Source: Caryophanales bacterium UBA1245
Lineage (GTDB): Bacteria > Bacillota_I > Bacilli_A > ML615J-28 > CAG-313
Assembly (NCBI GenBank): GCA_002308275.1
Contig: DBWF01000008.1
Span: forward strand, 1 to 23,822
Length of the DNA stretch: 23,822 bases
Direction: 5' to 3'
In this document: positions 22,963 through 23,822 of the stretch, piece after piece
Layout: each line of letters opens with the position of its first letter
Position numbering within the stretch: the stretch's first letter is position 1
The notes under the pieces: model-generated
Database searches by the model: none
What the model saw: only the letters and a program-made list of their open reading frames with translations
What the model was told of the DNA's origin: nothing
Made by a program: the position numbers and the translations under genes

Positions 22963-23822
22963 ATGGTAAAATATGTTTTAAAAAGACTTATATTAATGTT
23001 GTTTACTTTCTTTGTTATCATGCTAATTGGTTTTGTGCTAATTAAACTATTACCACTTGCTGACTTGTCTGGATTATCACCTGACCAAAGAACAATTATT
23101 GAAAACTCTCGTATTGCCAGAGGTTATAATAAACCAATTTTAGAACAATTTATTATCTATTGGCGTCGTGCATTACTTCATGGTGATTTTGGGCTTGGTG
23201 AAACATATTTAGCAGGACAAGATGTTGCTAAAACATTTATTAGCAAACTTCCAGCAACAATGTATGTTAATTTGCTAAGTATTATTTTCTCAATTCCACT
23301 AGGAATTGGATTAGGTATTTATGCAGCTTTAAGGAAGAATAAGTGGCAAGACCACGTTGTTTCAACTGGAATCATGGTTTTCATTTCAGTTCCAAGCTTC
23401 GTACTTGCATTCTTACTTCAATATATTTTCTATTTTAAACTTGGATGGTTCCCTGCCTTAATGGCGTCAACTGTAAAGTATGGTTGGTTTAGTTGGACAA
23501 CGATTAAATCTGTTATCATGCCGGTATTTGCATTATCACTTGGTACGATTGCGGGATTCGCACGTAGTACACGTGCCGAATTAACCGAAGTATTAACTAG
23601 TGAATTTATGCTACTAGCTAGAACAAAAGGTTTAACAAAAGGTCAATCAATTATGCGCCATGCTTTGCGTAACATTGCCGTTATTATTGTACCTGGTATC
23701 ATGGGCGCCTTCATTAATATTCTTAGTGGTTCACTAGTTATTGAAAAATTCTTCTCAATTCCTGGTGTAGGTGGCCTATACTTAAATGCTGTCCAAGCAC
23801 TTGACTATAACTTCTTTATGAT
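22963..23822 (+). CDS. oppB: Oligopeptide ABC transporter permease OppB (partial, 3' end cut by window)
   Basis: The gene starts at ATG 22963 after AAGGAGAT and runs open to the window end, 286 codons. It encodes an inner-membrane subunit of a DppB/OppB-type permease. A first membrane helix (about residues 9-30) is followed by the extracytoplasmic segment with HGDFGLGETY. Several further helices follow from about 108. The cytoplasmic EAA loop that contacts the ATPase is at 214-237 (EFMLLARTKGLTKGQSIMRH), then VIEKFFSIPGVGGL, the family's conserved C-terminal block. Only the last residues are missing. Subunits OppC, OppD and OppF are expected downstream. Confidence 0.93.
   Translation, partial: MVKYVLKRLILMLFTFFVIMLIGFVLIKLLPLADLSGLSPDQRTIIENSRIARGYNKPILEQFIIYWRRALLHGDFGLGETYLAGQDVAKTFISKLPATMYVNLLSIIFSIPLGIGLGIYAALRKNKWQDHVVSTGIMVFISVPSFVLAFLLQYIFYFKLGWFPALMASTVKYGWFSWTTIKSVIMPVFALSLGTIAGFARSTRAELTEVLTSEFMLLARTKGLTKGQSIMRHALRNIAVIIVPGIMGAFINILSGSLVIEKFFSIPGVGGLYLNAVQALDYNFFM

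Overview
The window is a gene-dense, AT-rich bacterial chromosome segment of ordinary housekeeping type. UGA is used as a stop codon (for example at the ends of the 71-aa gene at 5364, the serine hydrolase at 9993 and the GNAT gene at 16868) and tryptophan is TGG, so this is the standard bacterial code and not the Mycoplasma code. AGGAGG-type ribosome binding sites, near-consensus sigma-A promoters with 17-bp spacers, RNase Y, YmdB, RecU, MgtE and TypA together point to a low-GC Firmicute (Bacilli), plausibly one of the Erysipelotrichales/Acholeplasmatales/Izemoplasma-like lineages. The exact lineage is inference. There is no sign of phage, IS elements, CRISPR, tRNA or rRNA, and no gene-free stretch exceeds about 255 bases.

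Layout. (1) 1-177: the last 58 codons of a TldD/PmbA-type protein, facing a minus-strand glycerophosphodiester phosphodiesterase across a shared bidirectional terminator. (2) 1057-5579: an envelope operon uppS-cdsA-dxr-rseP plus a small two-helix membrane protein, covering undecaprenyl diphosphate, CDP-diacylglycerol, the MEP isoprenoid pathway and site-2 intramembrane proteolysis. It is closed by a strong terminator. (3) 5677-8302: typA and a TIM-barrel isomerase/endonuclease-IV-like gene that overlaps it. (4) 8351-9803, minus strand: udk followed by a YwaF/TMEM164-like membrane protein. (5) 9993-11892: a serine beta-lactamase-like hydrolase and an overlapping gene for a PASTA plus thermonuclease lipoprotein. 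(6) 11928-14189, minus strand: recU, a DUF1294 protein and mgtE, tightly spaced. (7) 14420-16821: rny and ymdB, with an operator-like palindrome around the -10 of the rny promoter. (8) 16868-19793: GNAT acetyltransferase, miaB and a membrane-anchored alpha/beta hydrolase, coupled by short overlaps. (9) 20048 to the window end: a large oligopeptide-binding lipoprotein and the first 286 codons of its permease OppB.

The most unusual part is region 9. The solute-binding lipoprotein is 935 residues long and carries, between its lipid-attachment cysteine and the binding fold, an approximately 110-residue segment with 14 Cys and 9 His. These sit in five repeated CxCxxC or CxxC units that resemble metal-binding knuckles. 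The binding fold also seems to hold an extra block of about 130 residues. Its promoter has perfect -35 and -10 hexamers and is preceded by a 13-of-14 match to the CcpA cre consensus, centred in a larger 10-bp inverted repeat. This suggests a highly expressed, catabolite-controlled peptide (or metal-peptide) importer.

Convergent gene pairs (pmbA/GDPD, TIM-barrel/YwaF, nuclease/mgtE) are separated by only 35 to 48 bp, and each gap is filled by one hairpin that works as a terminator in both directions. Two further terminators contain the stop codon of the gene they end, and a third overlaps the last stem base of one.
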